In this document: in pieces, positions 31,720 to 46,300 of the stretch
How positions within the stretch are numbered: position 1 is the first letter of the stretch
How the letters are laid out: every line of letters begins with the position of its first letter
Origin: Molossus alvarezi
Taxonomy: Eukaryota; Chordata; Mammalia; Chiroptera; Molossidae
Assembly: GCA_037176705.1 (NCBI GenBank)
Contig: CM073891.1
Span: forward strand, 90,478,327 to 90,542,326
Direction of reading: 5' to 3'
Length of the DNA stretch: 64,000 bases
The notes under the pieces: model-generated
Database searches by the model: none
What the model was told of the DNA's origin: nothing
The model's input: the letters and a program-made list of their open reading frames with translations, nothing else
Made by a program: the position numbers and the translations under genes

Positions 31720-34282
31720 ATATATTTGGGTCAAATTAATTTTATTATGCTCCATGATGAATTGCCGCCAGTGCAACATCCTATTCACTATACATTTCAA
31801 AAAAATTCACATACTAAATAAAATTTCAGTTGATAAATGGAAATGATTGAAAGTCTTTATGAATCTCATACATACAATATGTGGCTAGCTGAAATTGTCT
31901 ATCACGTAGCATTTAGATTTAAAAAGCCTCATGCTAGTTTGTTAAATGTGAAGGCTGTCAGACAATCATTAGCTGGAGTATATATAGGAGGCTTCCAGAC
32001 AATGCACAGGTATACTGCTGCCCACAGAGTGCAAGGTGGTGGAGGACTGAAACATGCAACCTTGACATCTAAAATAGATTCAGTCTTCATGCCCGGACTG
32101 AACTCCACTGCTGCTGTGTTTCAACCAATAGTAACTTAGACTTTGTGCAACAATAACAACAAAAAGTCTTCTTTTTCTTTAGAAAGGAAGAATAAACTCA
32201 AATACCTTTGGCAAATTTTTTACCCATCTTACATGTTTAAAACTGTGTTTCCAATTCAAAGAATTGATAGCCTCTGCTCAGAGCAGCTCCTAATAGTTAT
32301 ACCAAAGTTAGCTAGAAAACCCTGAATTCCTTGGCCAAAAGTTAGAGATCTTAAATTGGCATTACCTTAAAGACATTCAAAACGTCTCTAGGATATTCAA
32401 AATGTTTTTTTTCCCCCACAATGTTGGAAAGAAAAAAATGGTAAATGTTTAATGTTACTTAGAATAAGTATCATGTTCTATTTACCATTTGCACAAATTC
32501 CTAATTTTATTGGTTAGTAGTTGTCCGGCCTCATCTGCACCAGATTCAACTGAGCTCAAAAGCCACAAAAAAAAAAAAAAAAAAAAAAAATTATAGTAAG
32601 CAGAAAAAGGTTTTGAGCAGCAGAGGGCACTGTTTCTGCAAGAACAAAAAGTCTAGAATCTCCCATGTGCTTAAATTACTCTTGCAAGGAAGGTAACACT
32701 CTTTGAATAACTTAACTGTTTTACTGCACCACTTAACTGCTTTCAGCAACAAAACCTTTTAAATTATTTCTTATGATAACTAGATGCACGATCACTAGAG
32801 GTTATGTAATAACTGATTAAAATTCAAGCCACATCTTGCAGGTCCAGCCTGTCAAGATCATGCCAATACTAGATTTTGGTTGGTACAATTCTAGACAGCT
32901 TAATTTTTAGCTGGATACTGTGACTACAGTAATGAAATACATTTGGAACTACATTCTGCATATGACTCAATGTGAGAAAAAAATGGCTGTATTTAAATCA
33001 GATAATTTTTCTATCTAAAATTTAAGTAGGTATGATAATTAGTGTTATAAATATGAAAACCACCTTTAGGCAGATTAGTGTACTGTAGAGAGGCAAGAAA
33101 ACCCTAATTTTAACATATCACTTAGTATACATAACAAATGTGCAGGTTGCAAAGTTTTATTTTATTTTTAAAAAATCTATCATTGAATTATGTTTTCCAA
33201 GAAATTTGACATTGGGAAAACCAATCTTATAAGAAAAATGTAACCTTTCACCTGACATTTGACAAAAATCTTGAGAAATTATAAAAATTAAATAGCATAA
33301 TAGGTTCAATATTAGATTAGATTCTTATGGTTGCTATTTTGAATACCTCAATCCATATAAACTGCAAAATAAATATTGTTAACTCTTATCATTTTTATAA
33401 TGTTCTAATTTTTATAGTATACTTAACCAAATATTGAAGTAACCATAATATAGTTGCCTTCAGTTTATATGAAAATTATCCCCAAGATCCACCAAACTCC
33501 AATAATTTAAATAACATTTGTTTCAGAATAACACCAAAACTATTTTTAAAATTTTTGCCAAAAGAGCCTGCCACATTTGCTATAGCATAAAAATAACTTC
33601 AGACAAGTACAGGTATGTAAGGGCTCCTTATGATAGCAGCCTCCAAATGCCACTGCTATACAGTAACAGGCACTATTGCTATAAGAGGTGTGTTACTGAT
33701 TTCTCCAACTAGCATCTCTGTAGTGATTTTATGTAGAGCATATTGCTAAAATTTGAGAAACTGAATCAGTGTAGTGATATCTAGAGAACTGTGCAATGTA
33801 TCAGCTTCAACATTCATGTAGCATTGTGTTCAAAATAAAGGGGCTAAATAAACTAAGGTTTGCTTCACTTAAGAAGAATGTAGTGCTATACTAGATTTTA
33901 ATAAGAAAATTTAGGTACAGAAAAAGTAGGGTATGAAAATAGTGTTTTCCTTCTGGCATTATAACTAAATTACATTAAGGTTTTTGTCAGTCTCACATAT
34001 AATATTTAAACTCCCTTGTTGATGGAATGAAAAATATTCACAAATTAAGTGAGCATCCTGGTGTAAACTTGCACACAATGACAGGGAGTAGCTTTGTAGA
34101 GGATTATGACAAACCTTTACAGATTAAATGAGGTATTGCACAGATTAATAAAAAAAAGCAAAAAAGGCAACAAAAATATACAGCAAATTGGTAGAACATT
34201 TACATGATAATTTTACAGAATCCATAGACAGAAAGTAGTGTTTAGTATTTCACCTTAAAAATATATATATATAATATATAGC
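31720..34282 (-). other. WASL: WASL 3' UTR
   Basis: About 2.5 kb of AT-rich sequence from the stop codon to a candidate polyadenylation signal. It has no SINE or L1 copy although its surroundings are full of them, which fits a transcribed terminal exon. It includes a run of about 24 T on the coding strand (32,567-32,590). The exact 3' end is inferred. Confidence 0.55.
31741..31746 (-). terminator. WASL: Candidate WASL polyadenylation signal
   Basis: AATAAA on the minus strand, followed within about 50 nt by a GU/U-rich stretch (tgtgtttttattgtt), the usual arrangement for cleavage. Other hexamers exist further on (about 31,337 and 31,342), so alternative ends are possible. Confidence 0.45.
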
Positions 34283-34344
34283 TCAGTCTTCCCACTCATC
34301 GTCGTCTTCAAAATCTTCTTCGTCGTCTTCATCCTCATCTTCAT
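34283..34344 (-). CDS. WASL: WASL last coding exon: acidic tail and stop
   Basis: 62 nt after the acceptor ttttcttctag. It encodes an all-acidic stretch with one Phe and the terminal Trp ([12 protein letters not shown]), then TGA. The near-terminal Trp is the Arp2/3-binding residue in the WASP family. Codon pattern and end position match N-WASP. Confidence 0.95.
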
Positions 34345-37300
34345 CTAGAAGAAAATCATCAAGATCAACAATTAAAACTATGTATAAATAAAATATTACT
34401 TAATTCTTGGGTGATTTCTCCAATTGTTCAACTTCTGAAACAAACCATTTGATACCTAGAAGAATCTAGTTACTAAGATAGTTTAAAATGAATCTAATAA
34501 AATGCATCTAGAGTGTGGTGGTGAGTTAAAGATGAAAACAGGAGTCAGAAGACTTGGGTTCTGGTCCCTTAATATTTATGTTACAAATTTCAACCTGTGT
34601 TTTTTTTGTGTTTTTTTTTTTTCGGTTAATCATCACCTGAGGATCTTTTTCCATTAATTCTTTTAGACAGAGTGGAAAGGAGAAAGGGAGAGAGAGAGAG
34701 ATAGAAACATCATGTGAGAGAGACATCGATTGGTTGCCTCCTGAATGACCCCCGAGCTGGGCCAGGGATCGAACCTGCAACCCAGGTATGTGTGTGCCCT
34801 TGACTGGAAATCAAACCTGTGACGCCACAGTCTGCAGGCTGACGCTCTAACCAACTGCTGAGCCAAACCAGCCAGGGCTACCTGTGCATTTCTTCATGTG
34901 TAAAGTCACATTTAGGTTGGCCTCTCTGATTTTAGATTCACATACTGCAAATCTAACTGCTGTCTTGTATTCTTACATGGATTCTCAAACTCAAAAGTTC
35001 TCAGTTTTATCTCATTCTCCAACCTGCTTTTCCTCCACCATCCTAGTCTACCCACTGATGATTACCAGTCTCTCAGGTGTTTAGGCCTCAAATCTAGATA
35101 CTACTACTATTGATTCCTGTTTTCACCCCCAACCCCATTCAATCCATCAAGTCTGTTCCTCTTCTCCACCACTTTTACGAGTGCTCTCACACCTCCATCC
35201 TATCTTGCTTGGAAATGGCAACTCTATAGCCCATTTGCCTTTAAGGAGGAATATTTAAATTCTAAGTTTTAAAAATATCATATTTATTGATAGAAGTGGC
35301 TGGCGACTGTTACTTGAATAAAATCTCATGTTACCTCACTCTACAAGACCCCACATAATTTTCCCAGTTATTGTCTCCTCTCTGCCCCCCCCCAATTTTT
35401 TTCTTAGGCCATCTCCTACAATTCACTGATGCCATCGCCTTCTTTCTGTCCATTAAACATGCCAAGTTTATTCTTGTTTTAGAGCTTTTGCAGAAGCTAT
35501 TCCTCTGTCTGGCTGAGTCTTTTCATCACTTAGATTCACTCAAAAACCACTTCCTCAGAGAGGCCTTTCCTGTCCTTTCCTATGTCAAGTATAACCCTCT
35601 GCCATAATCAGTAACTCTCCCATTTTATTTTCCTCCTGACATGTAACATTATCTAAAATTCTTATATTTTGTTTACATACTTGTCTTCACACTGGAATAT
35701 AAGCTCCAAAACAGCAAGGACTTACCTGTCTTGTTTAGCACTGAATTCTTAGCATCAGAACAGTGCTTCACAGAAGCTGATCAATAAATTCTTGTTGAAT
35801 GAATGAATATTAAGATGTCATAAAATTCTGAGTAATCTTCTGTATTATATACCAACTTTCCATAACTACTGACCTTTTAAAAACTATATACTTCATAAAA
35901 CCCACAAAGGCCAAGTTTGTGAGATAGTGGCTGAGCAATTGCACGTGATAATGCTTTAGGTAAAGTACCAACAGGAACTGAGTATGTGACATAAGTGAGC
36001 TAGGGCTACAGAAGTCAGAAGAACCTTTTTGCCTATAAAGTCTATTGAAGGCTTCTACAAAAAAAGAACTTGCCCTGGCCGGTTTGGCTCAGCAGTTAGA
36101 GCATCAGCCTGCGGTCCAGAGAGACCCGGGTTTGGTTCCCGCTAAGGGCATGTACTTCGGTTGCAGTTTGTCCCCGGCCCTGGTTGGTTGTGCGGGTGGC
36201 AGCCACTCGATGTGTCCCTTTCACATCGATGTTTCTCTTTCTCTCTGTTCCTCTCTCTCCCTCCCACTCTACCTGAACAAAAGATGGAAAAATATCCTCG
36301 GGTGAGGATAATGGAAAAAAAAAAAGAAAAAACAACTTGAGTTCTAGTATTAGAGCTTGGAAATTAACAGAAGCCAAACAAGGGTCAAGATATCTTTCCT
36401 GCCCTGGCCGGTTTGGCTCAGCGGTTAGAGCGCCCACCTGCGGTCCGGAGAGACCCAGGTTTGGTTTCCGCCAAGGGCATGTGCCTTGGTTGCAGTTTGT
36501 CCCCGGCCCTGGTTGGTCGTGCGGGTGGCAGCCACTCGATGTGTCCCTTTCACATCGATGTTTCTCACTCTCTCTCTTCCTCTCTCCCTCCCACTCTGTC
36601 TGTACAAAAAATGGAAAAATGTCCTCGGGTGAGGATAAAAAAAAAAAAAAAAAAAAGATATCTTTCCTGGGCCCCAAACTAAGTTTTTATTTTTGCAACA
36701 ACAATAATAGTAATAATTTAAATAACTAAGACTGAGATCAGCTCTAAATTGTTACAGTATTTGGAAAAGAGTTCAATCTACTTCCTGTTAGTTAACCTCT
36801 GTGTTTACATTACTAATAAGAGAAAAAATTTGCTCCCAAAAGCTTTCGCCAGACATGCTTCACAGAATTCACCTGGACAAAGGCATCAAGTACACCCAAC
36901 TATGCATGCATTTACAGAGTAACAAATATAGGCATTTATCAGCATCCATAGTAAGGAGGAAGAAGTAGCTATTCATTCTATCATCAGGAACAATAACTAT
37001 AAGAGATGGTTCCAAAAATAAGTAAAAATTATGTTATATATTCATTATATCAGCACAGCTATTATATAATGGTTATTTGTATCTTAAAAAAAAACTTACT
37101 ATAGGGTAATTTTTAGCAGAACCCTTAAGCTCAGTGGTGTGAATACACAAGTGGATAAACTGAGACTTACTACAGATGTTCAAATTATTGCTGGTTATTA
37201 TCTAACACCGAACCAGGTGGTAAAGATAGAGAAAACATTATACCAATAAATATCAATTTAAGTAATTGTATTTTTATAGTAATGTCACTTCAATTGCTGT

Positions 37301-40300
37301 GTCTTGAAAGAACAGTTCAGCTAATTTTATGGCACCAAACAAGGTCAGAATGTCATGTTTTTCAAGAGAAAAATGTGGTCATCTGTTGATTAGAAGTATG
37401 TAAACTAGCAGATGAAGGTTTTCTAAATTAACACTCAGAGAAGTAAACAAGTCTAGGAAAACGAAGGCCTCTTTAGTCATTATCTTTAAAGGAAAGGCTG
37501 TAAAAATACAACCGACTGTTAAGTTACTGATTACAGTGACAGGCAGGCACCTCATGGACACTAAGCCATAAAAGAAACCAAGTAGGCAGTCCCCAAACCC
37601 AGTCTCCCTTTCTACCCTCCTATTCTTTCTTGAATCCACTAACTCTGCTCCTTCCAGGTCACCAATGACCTACTGCTACTAAAGCTAGAGCTCAGTTCTT
37701 TAAGTTTTCTTAACCTATCAGACACATTTGACGCAGATGATTACCCTATCCTCCTTCAAAATTTCCTTTCTTTTTATTTTTTTTAGAGAGAGAGGAAGGG
37801 AGGGAGGAGACAAGAGATAACATCAATGTGAGCTATCAGTTGCCTTGCATATGTACCCAACTGGGGATGGAACCTGCAACCTGGGTATGTGCCCTGACCA
37901 GGAATTGAACCCACCATGGGATGATGCTCCAACCAACTGTACCACACCAGATAGGGTCAAACATTTCTTCATCTGGCTTCTAATATACCACATTCTCCAG
38001 CCCCTGACCTTATAGACCATCTCTATTTACATCTACTTCTTTGGTCTCATCCAATTCCTAACTTCAAATACGTTCTACATCTTAATGACATGCAAATTTG
38101 TTTCAACAGTCCAGAACTCTCCCCTGAATCCCAGACAATCAAAAGCCCACTGATAGTAATATTTGCATTTTTAAACAGTATCTCAAATTTAGTATGTATA
38201 AAACTAAACTCCTAATCTTTTCTCTCAAACCTTCTGCTCCTCCTAAATCTTTGTCCACTCTGTTAATGAAAATTCCACCCTTTTAACTGCTCAGGTCAAA
38301 AATCTTGGAATTTTTTTCAGACCTCACTTCCAATCCATCAGCACACTCACTGATCTCCACATTTAAAATATAACTAGGGTCCAACCACTTCTCACAGTGC
38401 TAGCAACCTGATTCAAACCTCCATCATCTCTTGCTTGGGTCATTGCCACTCCTCTGTTAAGAACCTTCTAGAACCTTCTGGTGGCTTCCCATCATTCATG
38501 GCCTCCAAAGCCTTACCACTGGCCCCTACTATCTATCATTTTCCATTCCTTAGTACTCTTTCCCTCTCTCCCCTGCCCTAGTCATACTGACATCTTTGCT
38601 GTTTCTAAACCTCAGGGACTTTTTACTTGCTGTTACTGTCACCTGACACCTGAGCACACTTTGTCAGTTTTCTACATGGTTCGCTCCCTGAACCCCTTCT
38701 GGTATTTTCTCAATTGTCACCTCAGCTAGGCCTCATCACCCTATTTCAAAATGAACTTCCTCCCGAAGCCAGTAACTCCCTGTATCTCCTTCTTCCCCTT
38801 AGTATATGTATATATACCATTACTTAACATGCTATATATTTTTCTAACTTATTTTGCTTATTGTCTTTCTCTCACTAGAATGCATGTTTCATGAAGACAT
38901 GAATTTTTGTTGCTTTTTATAATTATTCCACAATGAATATTTGTGGACTAAATTAGCCTATCTTTGTAACACATTATGGAAATAAATATGCTGATTTAAA
39001 GAAAGCAAATGTTGCTCAGGATCTTGTTGTTGTTTTTTATCCTCACCTGAGGACATTTTTTGCATTTATCTTCAGATAGAGCGGGAGGGAGAAAGGGCAG
39101 AAAAGAGAGAAACATCGCCGTGAAAGAGACACATTGAATGGCTGCCACCCACATGACCCCAATCGGGGCTGGGGACAAACTGCAACCAAGGTACATGCCC
39201 TTAGCAGGAACCGAACTCAGGACTCTGGTCCACAGGCTGATGCTCTAACATCTGAGTCAAACCGGCCAGGGCAAGGATCTTATTGTTTTATTTAATCTTC
39301 ACATCAGTCATAGGATTTATCAATTCTCTCAATGTAACAAAAAAATTGAAGTCCATTGAGAGCAAATGGTAATAAGAACAAAGATCAGATTCTAGTACAT
39401 CATGCTGGAGGAGTTAATTTCAACTCCTGTATCAGCAAAACCCATATTCTTCCTCTTTTTAAAAAGCAATTATGCTTAATAATAACTTCAGGCCCTGGCT
39501 ATTTTGGCTCAGTGGTTAGAGTGTTGGCCTGAGGTCCAGACAGACTCGGGTTTGGTTCCCGCTAAGGGCACGTACCTCAGATGCAGTTTGTCCCCGGCCC
39601 TGGTTGGGTCATGTGGGAGGCAGCCACTCGATGTGTTCCTTTCACATCGATGATTCTCTCTCTTCCTCACTCTATCTGAACAAAAAATGAAAAATGTCAA
39701 GTGAGGATAAAAAAAAAAATAACTTCAGGATAGGTAGTAGTTTATTTACATGAACCTTTTTAGGAAATGACAAAAAAGAGAGAGAGAGGAAAAAATAGGA
39801 TTCTTTAGCAGACTCTATAAACTGTATAAATTATCTAATTTCTTAGCCTACACTCTCACAAATCAGGAAAACCTCCTAAATTTTCTATGTCACAGGAATG
39901 TTAAGAATGAGATCCAGGAATCTCAAGCCTGTTTAGAGGCTATTTGCCAGGCATTCTGTCAGTAATGCCCAGTACAGGAAACAAAACTGCCATTTTTCCA
40001 AAGTTGTTCTTCCGAATTATAGTTATGGCTCTAGTGTCCTGACATCCATCAAGCTGTAGATAGACTAGTCACAGTGGTTTAGAATTTTTAAAAATATGCT
40101 CTGGAATCCATAACAGTAAGTTATTCAACAGCAGGGAAAAGCTAGCAAAGACTGAGTTACAAACCAAACAAACAAACAAAAATAGAACTCAGTCATTCAA
40201 ATTTATTAAATATACATGTACACATGCAAATGTACCTGAAGAATGAATGGCTTTGCTCCTTTTCTGCATCACTTCCATTAATGCCCCCACAATTCCTGAA

Positions 40301-43300
40301 GTGGCTGCAGGTGTAGGAGGTGAAGACTCCTGGCCATCAGATACCTTGGAAAAGATAGTTAGCAAGCTTCAATAATAAATCCTCTGTAAAAATTTTGTCT
40401 CCAGAAGGTCTTACTTCCTTAGAATCAGTTCATATTTTAAAGGAAAAACAAAACAAAACAAACAAAAATACCAAGCAAGCCCTGGACAGGATTAACTAAA
40501 TTAAGAAGAAATAAGCTACTACCTTAAAAGATTTACTAAAGACAAATTTCTGCTCCTTCTTAATGTATAAGCCATCAATATATTTCCAAATTCAGAACAA
40601 CAACCAAACCCTGTCTTGAAAAACACTTGCCCTTGCAGCTGGGTTATTTCTGTTCATCCCAGCATACAAAGTCTTGGCTGAAGAAACTAAAATGAGACAT
40701 CATTTTACAAATTAAGGTAAATACTTAGATTCTGAGAGTTGTTAGGCAACAAGAACACTTAAGATAACTAAGAGCAACGGAAGATGAAGAGACTTATGTC
40801 TTCCTACAAAAACTCAGCTCTACTACCAATTTCTTATTAGTAAATAACTAATAAACCTCCTTCTCATAGCACATAACTTCTCTTTAAGAAGATGAGTTGG
40901 CCCTGCTGGTGTGGCTCACTGGTTTAGCATCAACCCATGCACCAAGAGGTCACTGGTTCGATTCCTGGTTAGGGCACATGCCCAGGCTGTGAGCCAAATC
41001 CCCAGTTGGGGACATGCAGAAGGCAGCCAGTTGATGTTCTCTCTCATTGATTTCTCTCTCTCTCTCTCTAAAATCAATAAAAAAAAATTTTTTTTGAAAA
41101 AGATGATGAGTTAGGTAACTTTCAAAAGGTACCTATCTCACAAGGCAACTACTACCCCTAACTAAAGTACTTCTCTCTGCTACAAAGTATATTTGCGGGA
41201 TGGAAAAAATCAACATCACAGACTCTCTTTGAAAATCTAAATTCTTCACAAAATTATCCTTAATTCCAACACTCATATTAAAAAGGAAAAGACACAGAAG
41301 TCTGAAGAGATTCAGGGAAAAATACAATTTAGAAAGTACTGCTCAAGTACACTGTGACAAAAATGAGCAGTTTTTTATACAAATATTCATGTTGTTCATT
41401 TTGCATGATTATTCATGTAAAGACATTAATATTGGTACAAGTAAAAATGAAACAGCACAGCTATACTAAACAATTATGCAAGTTTTTTATTGTTGAAAGT
41501 ATTACAGGTGTCCTCCCCACCCTTCCATGGACCCCCTCCTCTGCAAGTTTTAATATAAGTAGATATATATAATTTAAGATTCTAAATCATTCCCAAAGAA
41601 AAATGATATTATTAAAATACGTTTTGCATTTTTTTTTTTTTTTTAATCCTTACCTGGGGACATTTTTCTATTTTTTGTTCAGATAGAGTGGGAGGGAGAG
41701 AGGGGGAGGAAGGGAGGGAGGGAGAGACAGAGGGAGGGAAGGTGGGGGAGAGAGAGAGAAAGAGAGAGAGAGAAATATCGACATGAAAGGGACACATTGA
41801 GTGGCTGCCTTCCGCACAGCCCTGACCCAACCAGGGCCGGGGACAAACTGCAACCAAGGTACCTGCCCTTAGCGAGAACTGAACCCGGGTCTCGCTCGGT
41901 TAACAGGTTCTCACTGTCTTTCTGGACTTCAAGATCTTCTACTTTTAAAAATATTCTCATTAGGAGATCCAAGATGATGGCAGAGAGGTAGAAGCTACAC
42001 TAACCTCCTCCCAGTACCAAACTGGAATTAAAACTAAACTATAAAAAAAACCATCCTGCATAATCAACTGGAGACTAGCTAGAAAGAAGCCTTATAAGCA
42101 CGGACTTACAAAAGAAGCCACGTGGAGATTGGTAGGAAGTGAAGAGGCATGAGAGGGCTAGCTGGGTTCCCATTGGCAGCAGCTGAAGTTCCAGAGAGGT
42201 ATCTCGGCTGTAGGGGGGGTTCCCTCTGAGAAGTCTGGGGTCTAAACCCCAAGCTGGGCTCCCCACACTAGACCACCAGAACTGGGAAAGGCGCCCATAT
42301 AACATCCGGTGGTGAAAAGCAAAGGTGGTGAATATCTACCTGTGAGAGAGAGCTTAGAAATGCAAGCACCCTTTTAAAAGGCCGAAACACAGTATTGTCA
42401 TGTGCAGCCACTCATCCTGGGCTTGGGCAGAGGGAGGACAGAACAAACTAGAGTCCTGGGAGGACAGTCTGGGGATGGTGGCTCTGGGGAGAGAGCTGAA
42501 GGGTTAGCTACCAGGATCCCTGTGTTGAGTTATTCCCCCACACCTTTTCTCAGGCAGAGCATTCCCCTCCATGCAGCATCCGCCTAGGGAGAAGCACTAG
42601 TCTAAGCTACTGGAATGCCTCTCACCCAACCCTGTGGGCTTACACCATGCTTAGAGTATAGCTGGAGGCTCTTTAAGCAACTAAGCTTATCAGGCAGTCT
42701 GCGGGCAGACGTGGATCTTTTGCTGACCTGCCTGCCCCCAGGCCCAGTGCTGGCAAAAGCCAGCCTTAGCTTGCAGCTCAGTCCATTCTGCATGCACCCA
42801 GGTTCAGCAGAGGGAGTCACAAGTGGTGGATCGTTGATAGCTCAAAAATGTTGCCCAGAGCCAGTCAAATGCAGCATTTGACATAGGCCTGCATTGGAGT
42901 CTCTCTGGAGAAGCCCAGAACCCATACACCCAGTGGCCAGGTTCAGAAAATAACAGAGTAGGATCCAATAAGCTTCATAAGCATATTCACAGGCAGTTCT
43001 TCAACAGCACCAAACCCTGCCAAGGTGAATTCTGCTTCGTGTGATCAGCACCTGCACAGCACCTTGCATACTGTATTGGTGGTTGAGCTGCACAGTCAGC
43101 CAGCCTGAGGGTCAATCCCACACATGAACAATCAAGGGTCAATCCCACAATAGCAATCAAGACTCAATTATAACAGGAAGGCCCACATAACGCACACAAG
43201 GGACATTCCTGAAGCACCCAGCTCAGGTGATCAGGGAGACTGCGCTACTGGGTCCCACAGGCTACCATACCAAGACAGGGAAGCATAGCATATCTATCTA

Positions 43301-46300
43301 ATACGTAGAAACAAACACAAAGAGGCAGCCAAAATGAGGAAACAAAAAAAAACAGGCCCAAAATGAAATAATAAGAGAATTCTCCAGAAGAGCTAAATGA
43401 ATTGGAGGAATGCAATTTATCAGATATAGAGTTCAAAGCAATGATTATAACGATGCTCAACAGCATGAAAAAAAAAAGACATAGAAAACATAAAAGGACC
43501 AGTTAGAAATGAAGACTGTAATATCTGAAATAAAGAATACACCGGAAGGAATCAAAAGTAGGTAGGATAAAGCAGAGGATCAAATCAGTGATTTGGAAGA
43601 CAAGGCAGAAAAAAGACCCAATCAGAGCAAGAACAACAACAACAAAAAACTAAAAAAAAGGACAGTTTAAGGGACCTTTGGGACAACATGAATTGTAACA
43701 ACATTTGCATCATAGGGGTATCAGAAGGAGAAAAGAGCAAGAAACAAAAGCCTATTTGAAGAAATAATGACTAAAACTTCCCTAACCTGTGAAGGAAAAA
43801 GGCACACAAGTCCAAGAAGCACACAGAGTCTCAAACAAGACAGACCCAAAAAGGCCTACACCAAGACAGATTATAATAAAAAAGGCAAAGGTTAAACATA
43901 CAGAGAGAATCTTAAAAGCTGCATGAGAAAGGCAATTAGTTACATACAAGGGAGCTCCAATAAAATTATCAGCTGATTTCTCAACAGAAACATTTCAAGT
44001 CAGAAGGGACTGGCATGAAATATTCAAATGATGAAAAGCCCCTACAACCAAGGCTACTTTACCCAGCAAGGCTATCATTTAAAAAGGAAGGAGAAATAAA
44101 GAGTTTCCCAGACAAGAAAGAGCTAATGGAGTCTGTTACCACCAAATCAGTATTATAAGAATTGTTAAAAGTGGGGGAAGGGTAGAAGAAGAGAAACAAA
44201 CAAGCAAACAGAAGAATATAGCTAAAAAATGGAAAGAAAATAAAAAGCTGAGGTAGTAATACTTATATCTGACAAAAAATACTTTAAAGCCAAGGCTATG
44301 GTAAGAAACAAAGAAGAGACATTACATAATGATACAGGGAGTAATCCAACAAGAGGATATTGCATTTATCTTCAGATAGAATGGGAGAGAGAGAGGGAGA
44401 AAGAAAGAGAAACATCCATATGAGAGAGACACATCAAGTGGTTGCCACCACACGACCCTGGTTCCCAACCGGGGCTGGGGACAAACTGCAACCAAGGTAC
44501 GTGCCCTTAGCAGGAACTGAACCCAGGACGCTCTGGTCTACAGGCCAATGCTCTAACCGTTGAGCCAAACAGGCCAGGGCCATTTTCACCACTCTCATTC
44601 AACATAGTGCTGGAAGTCCAAGCTACAGTAATCAGACAAGAAGAAGAAATAAAAGGCATCCAAATCAAAAAGGAAGATATAAAACTGTCATTATTTATAG
44701 ATTATATGATACTGTATATAGACAACCTTAAAGTATACACCCAAAAATTACTAGAACTGATAAAGGAATTCTGTAAACAGTAGATACAAAATAAATATCC
44801 AGAAATCAGTTGCATTAAAAAAATTTTTTTTTCTTTATTGGTTTTAGAGAGAGAGAAAAGGAGAGGAAGAAAGAGACAGAAACATCGATGAGACAGAACA
44901 TCAACTGGCCGCCTCCTGCATGGCTCCCAATGGGGATTTGGCCTACAACCTGGGCATGGGTCCTAACCGGGAATTGGACCTCTTGGTGCATGGGTCAATG
45001 CTCAACCACTGAATCACACTGGCTGGGTGATCTGCTGCATTTTTACACCAATAATGAACTATCAGAAAGTATAACAAAAAATCCCATTCACAATTGCTTC
45101 CAAAAGAATTAAATACCTAGGAATAAATTTAACCAAGGATGTAAAAGACCTATACTTGAAAAATTTTAAGACACCAAAGAAGAAAACTAAAGAAGATACA
45201 AATGGAAAAATATACTATGTTCATAGTTAGGAAGAATTAACATCATTAAAATGTCCATACTACTCAAAGCAATCTACATATTCAAAGCAATTTCTATCAA
45301 GATACCAATGGCATAGTTCACAAACTAGAAGAAATATTGCAGAGTTTTATACGAAACCACAAAAGACCCCGAATAGCAACAGCAATCTTGAGAGAGAAAA
45401 AAACCAAGTTGGAAGAATTAGACTACCTAATATCACACTATACTAACAAGGCCATAATAATCAAAACTGCATGGTATTGGCATAAAAACAGACATACAGA
45501 TCAATGGAACAGAATACAGAGCCTGAAATAAATCCACTCTTTTATAGTCAATTAATATTTGAGAACGGAGAAAAGAAAAACATACAATGAACTGAAGATA
45601 GTCTATTTAATAAATGGTGTTGTGGAAATTGGATAGATAAGTGAAAAAAAAAAAGAGAGAGAGAGAGAGAAAATAGACCACCTTATTACACCACACACAA
45701 GAATAAACTCAAAATGGATTATAGACTTAACTGTTAGACTCAAAACTGTAAAAATCCTAGAAGAAAACATAGGCAGTAAAATCTCAGACATTTTTGGTAG
45801 CAATATTTTTTTCTGATATATCTCCTCAGGCAAGGAAAACAAATGAAAAAATGAATAAATGGGACTACATCTAATTTAAAAGTTTGTGTACAGCAAATGA
45901 AACCATCAGCAAAATGAAAAGATAACCCACTGAATGGGAGAACACACTTGCTGATACATCTGATAAGGAGTTAATATCCAAAATGTATAAAGAACTTATA
46001 AAACTCAACACCAAATAATTCAACTAAAAACAGGCAAAGGACCTGAATAGGCACTTCTCCAAGGAAGACATACATATGGCCAATGAAAAGATGCTCAATA
46101 TCACTAATCATCAGAGAAATGCAAATTACAATGAGATATCACCTCACACCTGTCAGAATGGCTATTCCCCTTAATAAATAAACAAACAGCACGTGTTGGT
46201 GAGGATGTGGAGAAAACTGCTGATGGGAATGCAGATTGGTGCAGCCACTGTGGAAAGTAGTATGGAGTTGCATCAAAAAATTAAAAATGGACTTGCCTGA

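Noticed and set aside
31837..32139. 100-codon plus-strand frame near the WASL 3' end
   Set aside because: Antisense to the inferred 3' UTR, with no family resemblance and no splice or promoter context.
36401..36480. tRNA gene prediction from SINE head (A and B boxes)
   Set aside because: The head is only tRNA-like, joined to a SINE body and tail, and repeated about 26 times in the window. No cloverleaf with a proper acceptor stem and anticodon arm was seen.
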